A DNA stretch of 26,807 nt from Desulfocapsa sp050291935 (GTDB taxonomy: Bacteria; Desulfobacterota; Desulfobulbia; Desulfobulbales; Desulfocapsaceae): contig JBNKKR010000048.1 in the NCBI GenBank assembly GCA_050291935.1, positions 1 through 26,807 of the forward strand, in the 5' to 3' direction. Each line of letters starts with the position of its first letter. Within the stretch, counting starts at the first letter, position 1. Both the position numbers and the translations under genes were made by a program. Of the stretch, positions 14,927-22,948 are shown piece after piece. The notes beneath the pieces are model-generated. The model ran no database searches and was not told the DNA's origin. It worked only from the letters and a program-made list of their open reading frames with translations.

Positions 14927-16900
14927 CTAAATAGCTACGTCCATTTTTACAAGCAATGTGCGGCCTGTTCGGTAATTACCTTCATCACCTTTGTCAGAAT
15001 CAAAGAGGTTGTCAGCCTCAAAAGATATTCGGGCCTTGTTGAAAATATCCTTATAGATGCGGGCATCAACAACAGCGTGAGAATCGATCTGGGTCGTGTT
15101 AGCACTGTCTTTGTATTGTTTACCGGTAAAGGTGAGAACACCGCTGACCCCTAAGGCGAGTTCGGGCCACTCGTAGCTGGGAGTTATGCTGACACTATGA
15201 CGAGGTACATAGGTCAAGTCATTACCCGTGGATTTATCTTCAGAATCTGTGTAGGTATATGCCAAGGTTAGAGAAAGACTTTGATCGACAAATTTTGCCA
15301 GTAGTTCAGCCCCTTGAGTAACGGCCTCTTCAACATTGAGATAGGTCATAAGTGGAAGGTCGTCATAGGTAGTATCGGTATCTTCCTGGACGACCATATC
15401 ATCTACCTCGTTTCTAAAAATACCAGCGCTTGCCATAAATCGGCCCTGCAAAAGCCATTGTTCCACAGAAGCGGAATATCCAATACCGATTTCCGGGTTG
15501 AGATCACTGTTTGATTGCACGTAATAACTACCATGCCTGTATGGGGCGTCGTAGTAGAGTTGTCTTATGGTGGGGGATTTGAAAGCACGTCCTGCTGAAG
15601 CACGTAAAATCGTAGCGTCAGTTACATTATACATCAAGCTGAGTTTAGGATTGAACTCGCCCCCAAAGTTGGAGTGATCGTCATAGCGAAAGCCCGCGAC
15701 AATGGTGAGATCTTCAAAAAACGTGATTTCTTCCTGGCCGTATACACTGTAGGTTTCCACAGATTCATCAACCTGAATCACAGAACCGTCATCATTTTCG
15801 ATGCTGTAGTCAATGGTTTGTTCCTGTGCTTCTGCTCCAACGGTCAGTGTTTGGGTATTATTTGTAAACCAGGTATAGAGCAGCTCTGCTTGATTAAAAC
15901 CGGTGTCACCATGTTTATAACCATAGGAATAGCCTGGGTAGCCATGGACAAAATCCCAAGTATAGGTATAGCCCTTAACAGATAGCAAATGGTCATCACT
16001 AAGTTGCCACTCACCTCCTGCTGAAAGACGCTGACTGTCTTCATCACGGTTATCATCTTTCTCATATGTACTCGCCTCACCCTTTAAAAATAGATTAAGG
16101 GAATCGGTTGCTGCAAAATCCATCTTGGTCATAAAAGAATGACGATCTGAAGAGACAGGATCCTCCCTGATATCTTCTGCCGATTCGTAGTTGTAATTAA
16201 CCAGGTAGCTAAATCGCTCCACAGGCTGATCACCAAAGGAAACATGCGCCTGGGCCATGTTGCGATAGTCACCGCTATCACTGGGACTGGTGATGGAGCC
16301 GTCGGAATTAACCTTGTCTTTTATTTTGTACCAGCCGTAGCTAGCTCCGACTGTACCCGTAGCTTCGCTGGGTGTGTTTTTGGTGATAATATTGACGACA
16401 CCGGCCATGGCGTCGCTACCGTAAAGAGCAGAACTTGGTCCTTTAACTATTTCGATGCGTTCAATCATTTCAACGGGTATCTGGTTGAGACCAATGCCAT
16501 ATTCTCCCATCCCTCCAGACTGGCCACAACCCATAAGTCGCTGGCCGTCAACAAGAACCAGACCGTAGCCGTCGTTAAAGCTTAATCCCCGCATCTTAGC
16601 ACGCCATGTGTAAGTACCAAACACATCATCATGCATGGCGCTGGTAATGCCAGGGACACTCTTTAACGCATCCATAGCGTTTTGAGCATTTGAATGTTCA
16701 ATATCGTCTTTTGTGATAAGGATGGTTTCAACGGGAACCTCTTGCAGGGTGTGAGGTGTTTTTGTGGCTGTGACCACAATTTCATCTACGCTTTCTCTAA
16801 CCGGTGTGGATTTTTGCTGACCGGTGTCGCTTGCCATGGCGTGGTTACTTATGGCAAGCCCTGCCAGTAGCAAAATTGTTGAATAGGTCTTTTTTACCAT
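14927..16900 (-). CDS. TonB-dependent outer-membrane receptor
   Basis: A 657-residue receptor with a signal peptide (to about residue 23), a TonB-box-like stretch ESVDEIVVTATKTP near residues 36-50 and a plug domain holding NAMDALKSVPGI, LVDGQRLMG and EIVKGPSSALYGSDAMAGVV. The rest is a beta-barrel (FSYLVNYNYES, KGYTYTWDF, RASAGRAFKSP, and so on) ending RTLLVKMDVAI. The type is BtuB/CirA-like; the substrate cannot be read from sequence. Because it leads NikK- and NikL-like genes and faces a B12-riboswitch TonB operon, a Ni, Co or corrinoid chelate is likely (inference). AAGGAG precedes the ATG. No cobalamin riboswitch lies on its own strand. Confidence 0.95.
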   Translation of the reverse strand: MVKKTYSTILLLAGLAISNHAMASDTGQQKSTPVRESVDEIVVTATKTPHTLQEVPVETILITKDDIEHSNAQNAMDALKSVPGITSAMHDDVFGTYTWRAKMRGLSFNDGYGLVLVDGQRLMGCGQSGGMGEYGIGLNQIPVEMIERIEIVKGPSSALYGSDAMAGVVNIITKNTPSEATGTVGASYGWYKIKDKVNSDGSITSPSDSGDYRNMAQAHVSFGDQPVERFSYLVNYNYESAEDIREDPVSSDRHSFMTKMDFAATDSLNLFLKGEASTYEKDDNRDEDSQRLSAGGEWQLSDDHLLSVKGYTYTWDFVHGYPGYSYGYKHGDTGFNQAELLYTWFTNNTQTLTVGAEAQEQTIDYSIENDDGSVIQVDESVETYSVYGQEEITFFEDLTIVAGFRYDDHSNFGGEFNPKLSLMYNVTDATILRASAGRAFKSPTIRQLYYDAPYRHGSYYVQSNSDLNPEIGIGYSASVEQWLLQGRFMASAGIFRNEVDDMVVQEDTDTTYDDLPLMTYLNVEEAVTQGAELLAKFVDQSLSLTLAYTYTDSEDKSTGNDLTYVPRHSVSITPSYEWPELALGVSGVLTFTGKQYKDSANTTQIDSHAVVDARIYKDIFNKARISFEADNLFDSDKGDEGNYRTGRTLLVKMDVAI

Positions 16901-17027
16901 TTTTTCGTACTCCTTTTTTTATTCTGCAACAGAGAAGTCCACAGCAATGGTGATGTGCAGAACATATGTTTTTATCGTTTCTCCTCATAGTAGATGAGGC
17001 AATTTTAGTATTATTATTTTTAAATAC

Positions 17028-17171
17028 GTGTTACGAAAGCACGTTTTACTTCTTCTGTCAAGAAATAACTATTTGAAAAAACAACAGGTAAAATCAGTAA
17101 AACAACAAAAGAATAGCTTGACAAAGAGAGATGGGTGCAGTTTAGTAACACGTAAATATATTTCGTAATAC
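17028..17171. promoter_or_regulatory. Repeated GTGTTAC/GTAACAC boxes (candidate operators)
   Basis: Four related 7-base boxes in the divergent region: GTGTTAC (17028-17034), GTTTTAC (17043-17049), GTAACAC (17145-17151) and GTAATAC (17165-17171). The last two are spaced 13 bases apart. The first and third are each preceded, on their own strand, by TTGACA and exactly 17 bases, reading away from each other (minus TTGACA at 17061-17056; plus at 17118-17123). The box sequence resembles what I recall of the deltaproteobacterial NikR half-site. This is a candidate, not proven. Confidence 0.5.
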
Positions 17172-17217
17172 TGAAATTGTGGAAATATTCAAAGTGAATA
17201 TAACGAACATGGCCACA

Positions 17218-17246
17218 TTGGGTGATGACTTGACATATCCTATAAA
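17218..17246 (+). promoter_or_regulatory. Candidate promoter of the riboswitch operon
   Basis: TTGGGT (17218-17223), a 17-base spacer and TATAAA (17241-17246). Initiation near 17253 would place the start about 12 bases before the riboswitch. The -35 is a weak match. Confidence 0.45.
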
Positions 17247-17264
17247 ATTCGTTAACCAGAGTTT

Positions 17265-17435
17265 TGTTTCAGATGCTTGTTTATTGAGCTTAATTGGGAA
17301 CCCGGTGTAAATCCGGGACGGGCCCGCCGCTGTAACCGGTGACGATTTCTGCTATTAGCCACTGATTTTCTTATAACAAATCGGGAAGGCGCAGAAAGAG
17401 AATGAACCGGGAGTCAGAAGACCTGTCTGAATCAT
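17265..17435 (+). promoter_or_regulatory. Cobalamin riboswitch
   Basis: The aptamer reads forward. It has the conserved GGGAACCCGGTGTAAATCCG, then GGGACGGGCCCGCCGCTGTAA, a variable arm, GGGAAGGCGCAG, and the B12 box GAGTCAGAAGACCTGTCT at 17411-17428. A closing helix TTCAGA (17268-17273) with TCTGAA (17426-17431) holds the ends together. It senses a cobalamin and should repress the downstream TonB/ABC/CobO operon. The expression platform is the distant terminator at 17617-17650; an ATCCGGG stretch at 17444-17450 can pair with the terminator's 5' arm. Confidence 0.95.
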
Positions 17436-17498
17436 TTTTCATAATCCGGGTGGGATGATGAAAATTTTTGAAAGTCCAGAAGAACAACGATTTTAGTT

Positions 17499-17537
17499 AG
17501 TGTCTGTCCATAAATGACCTATTTCCAGACAAACACT
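17499..17537. repeat. Inverted repeat in the riboswitch leader
   Basis: AGTGTCTGTC (17499-17508) and GACAAACACT (17528-17537) pair with one mismatch around a 19-base loop. It lies between the aptamer and the terminator. It may be part of the leader's fold or a remnant of a mobile-element end; I cannot tell which. Confidence 0.45.
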
Positions 17538-17616
17538 GGTTAGCGGCTTTCAGCCAATAGGAGCTACTTTTCCCGTCGGGTGGAAAGGAGTGCTTATCAC
17601 GAGGATAACAGGGCAT

Positions 17617-17650
17617 CCCCGGATCATTTTTTGATCCGGGGATTTTTTTT
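17617..17650 (+). terminator. Riboswitch-controlled intrinsic terminator
   Basis: A perfect 10-pair GC-rich hairpin (CCCCGGATCA with TGATCCGGGG, loop TTTTT) followed by A and eight T's. It ends just before the GGAGAAG ribosome site of the first gene, so it decides whether the operon is read. It belongs to the cobalamin riboswitch, 190 bases past the B12 box. Confidence 0.92.
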
Positions 17651-17662
17651 GGAGAAGAAGAT

Positions 17663-18430
17663 ATGACGAAACTACAGGTACAGACTGTGCTAGTCGTGGT
17701 ACTACTGATGAGCATCAGCTCCGTTCAAGGGAGTGAGGTGGAAAATCGCATTGAAAAACCGGTTCAAGAGGCCATTGCTACCCGTAAGATGACCCAGGAA
17801 AGTGAAGAACAATGGCGACAGGAACGTAGTGGCCTGGAAAATAAATTGGCAGCCCTGGAAATTGAAGTGAGTCAACTCACCGATAATCGGGATCAATTAC
17901 GCAAGCAAGTGGCAGCAACCAAAAAGCGAATTTCTGATAAACAGCAACAACTGGCGGATATTGAGCGTATTGCTCAGGAAATGTCCCCCTTTCTTGTTAG
18001 TCTTACAGCAAAAATAAGCACCCTCCCCGGGCGGGGTCTTCCCTTTCTACCTAAGGAGCGGCAACAACGAGTGGAAAAACTTGTAAAGCTAATAAATGAT
18101 CCGGATGTTGAGGTAAGCGAGCAGTACCGTAAAGCCATGGAGGCCCTTCTGGTTGAGGCGGAGTATGGTTTAACCATCGAAACCTACCAGCAGGAAATTG
18201 GCGTTGCTGACCAGAAGCTGTTGGCCAATATCTTTCGCCTTGGCAGATTGGGTCTCTACTATCAGAGTCTGGATGGAGCTGATTGCGGTTTTTTCAATGT
18301 GGCAAGCAGTCAGTGGCAACCCTTTGATACCAGCTATACAAAACCAATTGAAACTGCCATCGCTATTGCCGCTAAACAACGACCGGCAGAACTGATTACT
18401 ATGCCGTTGGGCAGGATGGTGGGTCAATGA
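17663..18430 (+). CDS. DUF3450 periplasmic coiled-coil protein
   Basis: A 255-residue exported protein with a signal peptide (about residues 1-23). Residues about 28-110 form a long coiled coil rich in K, E and Q (KLAALEIEVSQLTDNRDQLRKQ). The rest is globular, with PFLPKERQQRVEKLVKLINDP, YRKAMEALLVEAEYGLTIE and GRLGLYYQSLDGADCGFF, typical of DUF3450. These proteins regularly precede a long ExbB with a periplasmic extension, and probably bridge that ExbB to the TonB machinery or the envelope; no function is proven. GGAGAAG lies directly after the riboswitch terminator. Its stop overlaps the next start (ATGA). Confidence 0.9.
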   Translation: MTKLQVQTVLVVVLLMSISSVQGSEVENRIEKPVQEAIATRKMTQESEEQWRQERSGLENKLAALEIEVSQLTDNRDQLRKQVAATKKRISDKQQQLADIERIAQEMSPFLVSLTAKISTLPGRGLPFLPKERQQRVEKLVKLINDPDVEVSEQYRKAMEALLVEAEYGLTIETYQQEIGVADQKLLANIFRLGRLGLYYQSLDGADCGFFNVASSQWQPFDTSYTKPIETAIAIAAKQRPAELITMPLGRMVGQ

Positions 18431-19878
18431 AAATATCTTCGAGTCTCCAACGATTTGTGAGTTGTTTTCTGTGCTTATTTTTACTGATATTGTTTGCGAG
18501 CACTCCACTTTACGCAGAAGATATGCGCGAGTTACAGAGCACGGCGCGCCAGGAACTTATTAAAAAAGCTGCCCAGGAAAAAGCTGAAGCGGAGCAAGCA
18601 GCAGCGGCAAGCCGTGCTGCTATTCTGCAAAACCGCCAAAGCCTGGAGGCGGAAATTACCCGTCTGACTCAAGCAAGTAACCAGCTTAAAGATGAGATCA
18701 GGGTGTTGGATGCTGAACAGGAAAAACTTACCAAAGAAGAGAACAGGCTGGGTGAGGAACTGGACAGGAGCGATAGCATGGTGCGGGAGTTGGTGGGTGT
18801 TATCCGCACAAACGCGAAGGATATCATCTCGTTAATACAAAGCAATATGCAATCTGCCCTTAATGGTGCAGAACGTATAGATGGCTTGGATGATATTGCA
18901 AGCGAAGGCAATTTCCCGAGTATGGATGATATCAGTGGAATGGCAGATCTTCTCTTTCGCCAAATTAATGCTAGCTCAGAAGTAAGTATTACCAGGGCAG
19001 ATATTGGTGATCGCAGCGGTAAGACAGTTTCTGCTAAGGTGCTTGTTCTTGGTCCCTTTACGGCCTGTTATCAAGTAGAGGATGAAACCGGTTTTTTGAC
19101 CTATTCCCCAAGCGGTGGCAAGCTCTACGCCCTGTCAAGGCTTCCGGATAAGCGCATACAGAAACAAATCAGATCGTATATGAGTGGCGGGAGTGAGGCG
19201 GTTCCCATGGATATCGCACGAGGTGCCGCCCTGCAACAGCTTATCCATAGCCTAAGCCTTACGGAGCAGATCCCCAAAGGAGGCCCCATTGTTTGGCCCA
19301 TACTCCTTATTCTGATACTCGGTCTGTTGATAATTGTGGAGCGAAGCATCTTCTTCTGGCGGCGGCGCATGGATGGTGATGAGTTTATCCGTCGTATCGC
19401 TAGTTATGCCAAGGAAGGTAACTGGCAGGCTTGTGAACTGCAGCGAGAAAAAGATAACATTAAGCCGGTGGCGAGGGTTGTACGTGCGGGCCTTAGCTGC
19501 CGGGAGATGGGACGTGAAGAAATGGAAAATGTACTGCAGGAGGCAATTTTGCGTGAGATTCCAGCCATGGAACGATTCTTGTCCACCTTGGGCATCCTGG
19601 CCGCCATTGCCCCACTTCTCGGTCTTTTGGGTACGGTTACCGGGATGATTGATACCTTTCACATTATTACCTTACACGGTACTGGTGATGCTCGTCTTAT
19701 GTCGGGTGGTATTTCCGAAGCACTGGTTACCACCATGCTGGGGCTTTCTGTGGCAATTCCCCTTATGTTGGGGCAGAGTCTGCTTAACCGAGCTGCCGAC
19801 AAGGAGATTGGCCATATGGAGGAAAAGGCGGTGGCTCTTGTAAATATCGTCCATAAGAGCAAGGTTCGTTCGTGCTAA
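18427..19878 (+). CDS. Long ExbB/TolQ-like proton channel with periplasmic coiled coil
   Basis: A 483-residue protein. A signal peptide (residues 1-30, ending YAE) exports a long N-terminal part; residues about 35-125 form a coiled coil rich in A, E and Q, followed by a globular periplasmic segment. The MotA/TolQ/ExbB domain starts with a membrane helix at about 285-305 (VWPILLILILGLLIIVERS). The paired channel helices follow at about 388-460 (ILAAIAPLLGLLGTVTGMID, then GISEALVTTMLGLSVAIPL). It should form a proton-driven motor with ExbD and energise TonB. Usual ExbB is about 240 residues, so the periplasmic half is an addition. It overlaps the genes on both sides. Confidence 0.93.
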   Translation: MKISSSLQRFVSCFLCLFLLILFASTPLYAEDMRELQSTARQELIKKAAQEKAEAEQAAAASRAAILQNRQSLEAEITRLTQASNQLKDEIRVLDAEQEKLTKEENRLGEELDRSDSMVRELVGVIRTNAKDIISLIQSNMQSALNGAERIDGLDDIASEGNFPSMDDISGMADLLFRQINASSEVSITRADIGDRSGKTVSAKVLVLGPFTACYQVEDETGFLTYSPSGGKLYALSRLPDKRIQKQIRSYMSGGSEAVPMDIARGAALQQLIHSLSLTEQIPKGGPIVWPILLILILGLLIIVERSIFFWRRRMDGDEFIRRIASYAKEGNWQACELQREKDNIKPVARVVRAGLSCREMGREEMENVLQEAILREIPAMERFLSTLGILAAIAPLLGLLGTVTGMIDTFHIITLHGTGDARLMSGGISEALVTTMLGLSVAIPLMLGQSLLNRAADKEIGHMEEKAVALVNIVHKSKVRSC

Positions 19879-20483
19879 GCTGGCTTGGTAATAATGCACA
19901 GATTCTGGGGGATTATTTCAGAGAGGGCGGACCGCTGATGCTACCATTGGCACTGGTCAGTCTTGCGATGTGGCTGCTTATTACCGAACGTACCATCTTT
20001 ATCCTGCAGCTTTCACGACGAAATATGGATCTTGCGACAGCACTTGATCATATCCGAGGCAATAAAACACCTGACAAATCCCGATATCGTGGTGTTATCA
20101 GCCTTTTAGTCAGCCGTTTTCAGGACTTTGCCAGTGGCGATCAGGAACTGGATCGATTTATTATAGATGAATCAGTACTGGCAGTGAACCATAATCTTAA
20201 AGCGCACCTGGCAATTATTGCGGTACTTGCGGCCATTGCGCCACTTTTTGGTCTTTTGGGTACGGTTACCGGTATGATTACTACCTTTGATGTCCTGGCC
20301 CTGTTTGGTACCGGCAATTCCAGGGCCATGGCCGGAGGTATATCGGAGGCTCTAATTACCACCCAGACAGGGCTGCTGGTTGCCATCCCGGGTCTTTATA
20401 TGCATAACTTCTTGTCCCGTCGTGTACAGAATCTGCAACAACGCGTGGCCATGGCCGGTTTGTACCTACGTAGACAGTTATAA
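19872..20483 (+). CDS. exbB: ExbB-type proton channel (short form)
   Basis: A 203-residue MotA/TolQ/ExbB protein. The first helix is near residues 18-42 (PLMLPLALVSLAMWLLITER), a cytoplasmic loop follows, and the channel pair spans about 115-185 (ILAAIAPLFGLLGTVTGMIT, then GISEALITTQTGLLVAIPGL). The channel motifs match those of the preceding long ExbB almost word for word, so the two are paralogous and may sit in the same complex. Start is a GTG at 19872, overlapping the previous stop by 7 bases. ExbD follows 14 bases later. Confidence 0.94.
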   Translation: MLSWLGNNAQILGDYFREGGPLMLPLALVSLAMWLLITERTIFILQLSRRNMDLATALDHIRGNKTPDKSRYRGVISLLVSRFQDFASGDQELDRFIIDESVLAVNHNLKAHLAIIAVLAAIAPLFGLLGTVTGMITTFDVLALFGTGNSRAMAGGISEALITTQTGLLVAIPGLYMHNFLSRRVQNLQQRVAMAGLYLRRQL

Positions 20484-20497
20484 GTGAGGAAAACACA

Positions 20498-20914
20498 ATG
20501 CTCAATATAAACGCATCACGGCGCAGCCGGCGTACGGCAACGGAAATCAATATTGCACCGCTGATTGATATGGTGTTTATCCTGCTTATTTTTTTTCTGG
20601 TGAACACCTCCTTTGTCAAAGAATCCGGCATTGAAGTAAATCGTCCCACTGCATCCACAGCAACGCTTCAGGCAGGGACCACCGTTATTATCGGTATTGA
20701 TCGGGAGAACCGGGTCTTTATGGAGAACCGTGAGGTGGATGTACGGGCAGTGCGGGCCAATGTGGAACGGGCCCTTGCGGAAAATCCGGAAGGTGGTGTG
20801 GTGGTGGTTAGTGATAAAGAGGCGGAAGCCGGAGTGGTTATCAGTGTGATGGACGGTTGTCGTCTGGCCGGAGCTGAAAATGTAAGCCTTGCTGCCAAGA
20901 TACATCAGGAATAA
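20498..20914 (+). CDS. exbD: ExbD/TolR-type proton channel
   Basis: A 138-residue protein with one membrane helix (about residues 19-38) carrying the essential acidic residue D24 in IAPLIDMVFILLIFFLV. A periplasmic ExbD domain follows (TTVIIGIDRENRVFMENREV, GGVVVVSDKEAEAGVVI). It works with ExbB to convert the proton gradient into motion of TonB. AGTGAGGAAA precedes the ATG; tonB starts one base past its stop. Confidence 0.95.
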   Translation: MLNINASRRSRRTATEINIAPLIDMVFILLIFFLVNTSFVKESGIEVNRPTASTATLQAGTTVIIGIDRENRVFMENREVDVRAVRANVERALAENPEGGVVVVSDKEAEAGVVISVMDGCRLAGAENVSLAAKIHQE

Positions 20915-20915
20915 G

Positions 20916-21617
20916 ATGCCAGCAGTGGAGCAACAGAATAGAAGACGTATTTTTCCGGTTTTGCGCTTTTCTAACAGGAGCAGTTGGCTGGTAGCCATCG
21001 GGGTGGCGCTACTGGCCAATATAGGTCTGTTTTTGCTTATGCCAGCATTGATTGCGCCCAGTGACGTTACGCTGGAAAGAGCAAAGATGGTTGATAGGAT
21101 CCAGGTTGTTCGTCTGAAACGTCCGGAACCACCGGCCAAGCGAAAGGAAAAGAAGCCACCGCCACCGGAAAAGATGGAACAGCAGGCAAAACCGGCAGAA
21201 CAACCTGTCAAAATGACCAAATTAAGCCTTCCCTTTGCGATTAACCAGCGCCTGCCAGCCCTGGCCACCGATCTGCAGCTCCCTGCAGCACTTACTGCTC
21301 CTTTACATTTGCAGGACGATATAGACGGGGTGGAGATGGGGCAGTTAGATGCTCCCCTAAGCGTTTTAAGCCGTATCCCGCCGGTCTATCCACTGCGGGC
21401 GCAGCGTCGGGGTATTACAGGATGGGTCAAGGTACGCTTTTTGGTGGATGAACAGGGACAGGTGAGCCGTATCTCCATTCTAGAGGCAAGTCCCGTGGAT
21501 ATATTTGATAAAAGCGTACGAAAATGCGTGGCGAGATGGCGCTTTAAACCTGGTACGGTGGAAGGTGTCGCCGTCAAGGCCTGGATGGAAACCACCGTTC
21601 GGTTTGAGTTGAATTAG
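20916..21617 (+). CDS. tonB: TonB energy-transducing protein
   Basis: A 233-residue protein that links ExbBD to outer-membrane receptors. A membrane helix covers about residues 24-44 (SWLVAIGVALLANIGLFLLM). A proline/lysine-rich stretch (PEPPAKRKEKKPPPPEKM) follows at about 69-87, shorter than in E. coli, then a spacer and the C-terminal TonB domain at about 155-233 (PPVYPLRAQRRGITGWVKVR, AVKAWMETTVRF). The ATG at 20916 follows AGGA at good spacing; an in-frame TTG at 20889 lies inside exbD and is rejected. The probable client is the divergent receptor at 14927-16900. Confidence 0.94.
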   Translation: MPAVEQQNRRRIFPVLRFSNRSSWLVAIGVALLANIGLFLLMPALIAPSDVTLERAKMVDRIQVVRLKRPEPPAKRKEKKPPPPEKMEQQAKPAEQPVKMTKLSLPFAINQRLPALATDLQLPAALTAPLHLQDDIDGVEMGQLDAPLSVLSRIPPVYPLRAQRRGITGWVKVRFLVDEQGQVSRISILEASPVDIFDKSVRKCVARWRFKPGTVEGVAVKAWMETTVRFELN

Positions 21618-21620
21618 CCC

Positions 21621-22910
21621 ATGAAAATTCTTTTTCGCATAGCCCTAATACTGCTCTTGCTTGGATTCCTGGTGCCACTAACGTCACAGGCCGCGGGGCC
21701 TTTACCTTTGCGAGTGAGGATGGTACTGACCAAGGTGGCTCCCCTGCAGGAGAAAGGTGAATATCAGGCGGCGGTGACTATTCTTGCCGAGTTTCAGGGA
21801 CGTTCCAACGGTGATGAAAAAGAACCATACAATCACCCGGCCATTAATTTTGCACTGGGCAATTGTCTTCTTCTACAAGGAAAACACCAGGAGGCCATAA
21901 AGGCTTACCAACGGGTATTAAGGCGCGATCCTGCTTATCAGGCCGCATGGCAGAATATGGCCAGTTGTCAGTATGAGACCGGCGCCTATAAACAAGCCGC
22001 AAAATCGTATCACCGAGCCTATGAGATTAGTAATCCAAAGAGCAGCGAACTGCTCTATTATGCGGCTGCCACCGCCCTTATGGCAGATGATGGGAAGCAG
22101 GCAATCATGTTGTTTACCATCCTGCTGAAAAATCATCCAGGGGAGATAAAGCCTGCCTGGCGAGAGACCTATGTCCATGCTCTCTTGGGCGCTGATAAGG
22201 CAGTGGAAGCCCTGCCGCATATTGAGATTCTGGCCAGGGAGTATCACGGTGATAAACAGGTACAATGGCAGGAGATTCTTCTTTACCAATATTTGGGGCA
22301 GAATATGGTTGATAAGGCCTTAAGCATGGCCACTACCCTTAGTCGTGAAGCACCTGACAACAAGCTTTGGTGGAAGGGGTTGACCCATATTCATCTGTCG
22401 GCTGAACGGTTTGATAAGGCCCTGGAGACGCTGACCATCTACAGTCTGCTCACTCCATTAACGGCCGAGGAACAAAAACTGCTTGCTGATCTTAACCTCC
22501 AGGAGAACGTACCCGTAAAAGCAGCAGCCCTTTATGAGCAGTTCCTGACAGGACAAAAAGACGTTGCCATTATCCAGCGCTTGGTACGATCATACCTCCA
22601 GCAAGGAAGAGCAGCCGAATCCTTGGTCAGCTTAGACAAATATGGTAAAGACCTAAATGATCCAGCCCTTGCCGTTTTACGTGGTGACATTCTTTATGAA
22701 CTCAAGAGATATCAGGATGCCGCCTTTGTTTATGAAGGGGTGGCAGGGAAGGAAAAAAATATGGGGCAGGCATGGCTTATGGCCGGTTACTGTTACTGGC
22801 AGTGTAAAGAGTATAGCGCTGCTGAACGTGCTTTTAAAAACGCAGCCGAAGATACAAAACGAAAAACGGAAGCGAATCGTGCCCTGGCCCAACTGCGTAA
22901 ACAGCATTGA
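21621..22910 (+). CDS. Exported TPR-repeat protein
   Basis: A 429-residue protein with a signal peptide (about residues 1-25, ALILLLLGFLVPLTSQAA). The body is made of tetratricopeptide repeats: early units AINFALGNCLLLQGKHQEAI and AYQAAWQNMASCQYETGAYK, middle units from about 190 on, and a last unit AWLMAGYCYWQCKEYSAAER near the end. TPR arrays bind partner proteins; a periplasmic one within a TonB operon may organise the ExbB/DUF3450/TonB complex or present a receptor (inference). It starts three bases after tonB and ends 38 bases before the ABC ATPase. Confidence 0.88.
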   Translation: MKILFRIALILLLLGFLVPLTSQAAGPLPLRVRMVLTKVAPLQEKGEYQAAVTILAEFQGRSNGDEKEPYNHPAINFALGNCLLLQGKHQEAIKAYQRVLRRDPAYQAAWQNMASCQYETGAYKQAAKSYHRAYEISNPKSSELLYYAAATALMADDGKQAIMLFTILLKNHPGEIKPAWRETYVHALLGADKAVEALPHIEILAREYHGDKQVQWQEILLYQYLGQNMVDKALSMATTLSREAPDNKLWWKGLTHIHLSAERFDKALETLTIYSLLTPLTAEEQKLLADLNLQENVPVKAAALYEQFLTGQKDVAIIQRLVRSYLQQGRAAESLVSLDKYGKDLNDPALAVLRGDILYELKRYQDAAFVYEGVAGKEKNMGQAWLMAGYCYWQCKEYSAAERAFKNAAEDTKRKTEANRALAQLRKQH

Positions 22911-22948
22911 AATATCCCGGATTAGTATAAAGTGGAGCCACCAACAGC

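Noticed and set aside
17455..17496. 13-codon ORF MMKIFESPEEQRF after the B12 box
   Set aside because: No convincing ribosome site and no attenuator-type codon bias; its sequence is explained by the leader's antiterminator segment.
17497..17715. 72-residue minus-strand ORF across the riboswitch terminator
   Set aside because: It covers the inverted repeat, the terminator and the start of DUF3450 in antisense, and shows no recognisable domain.
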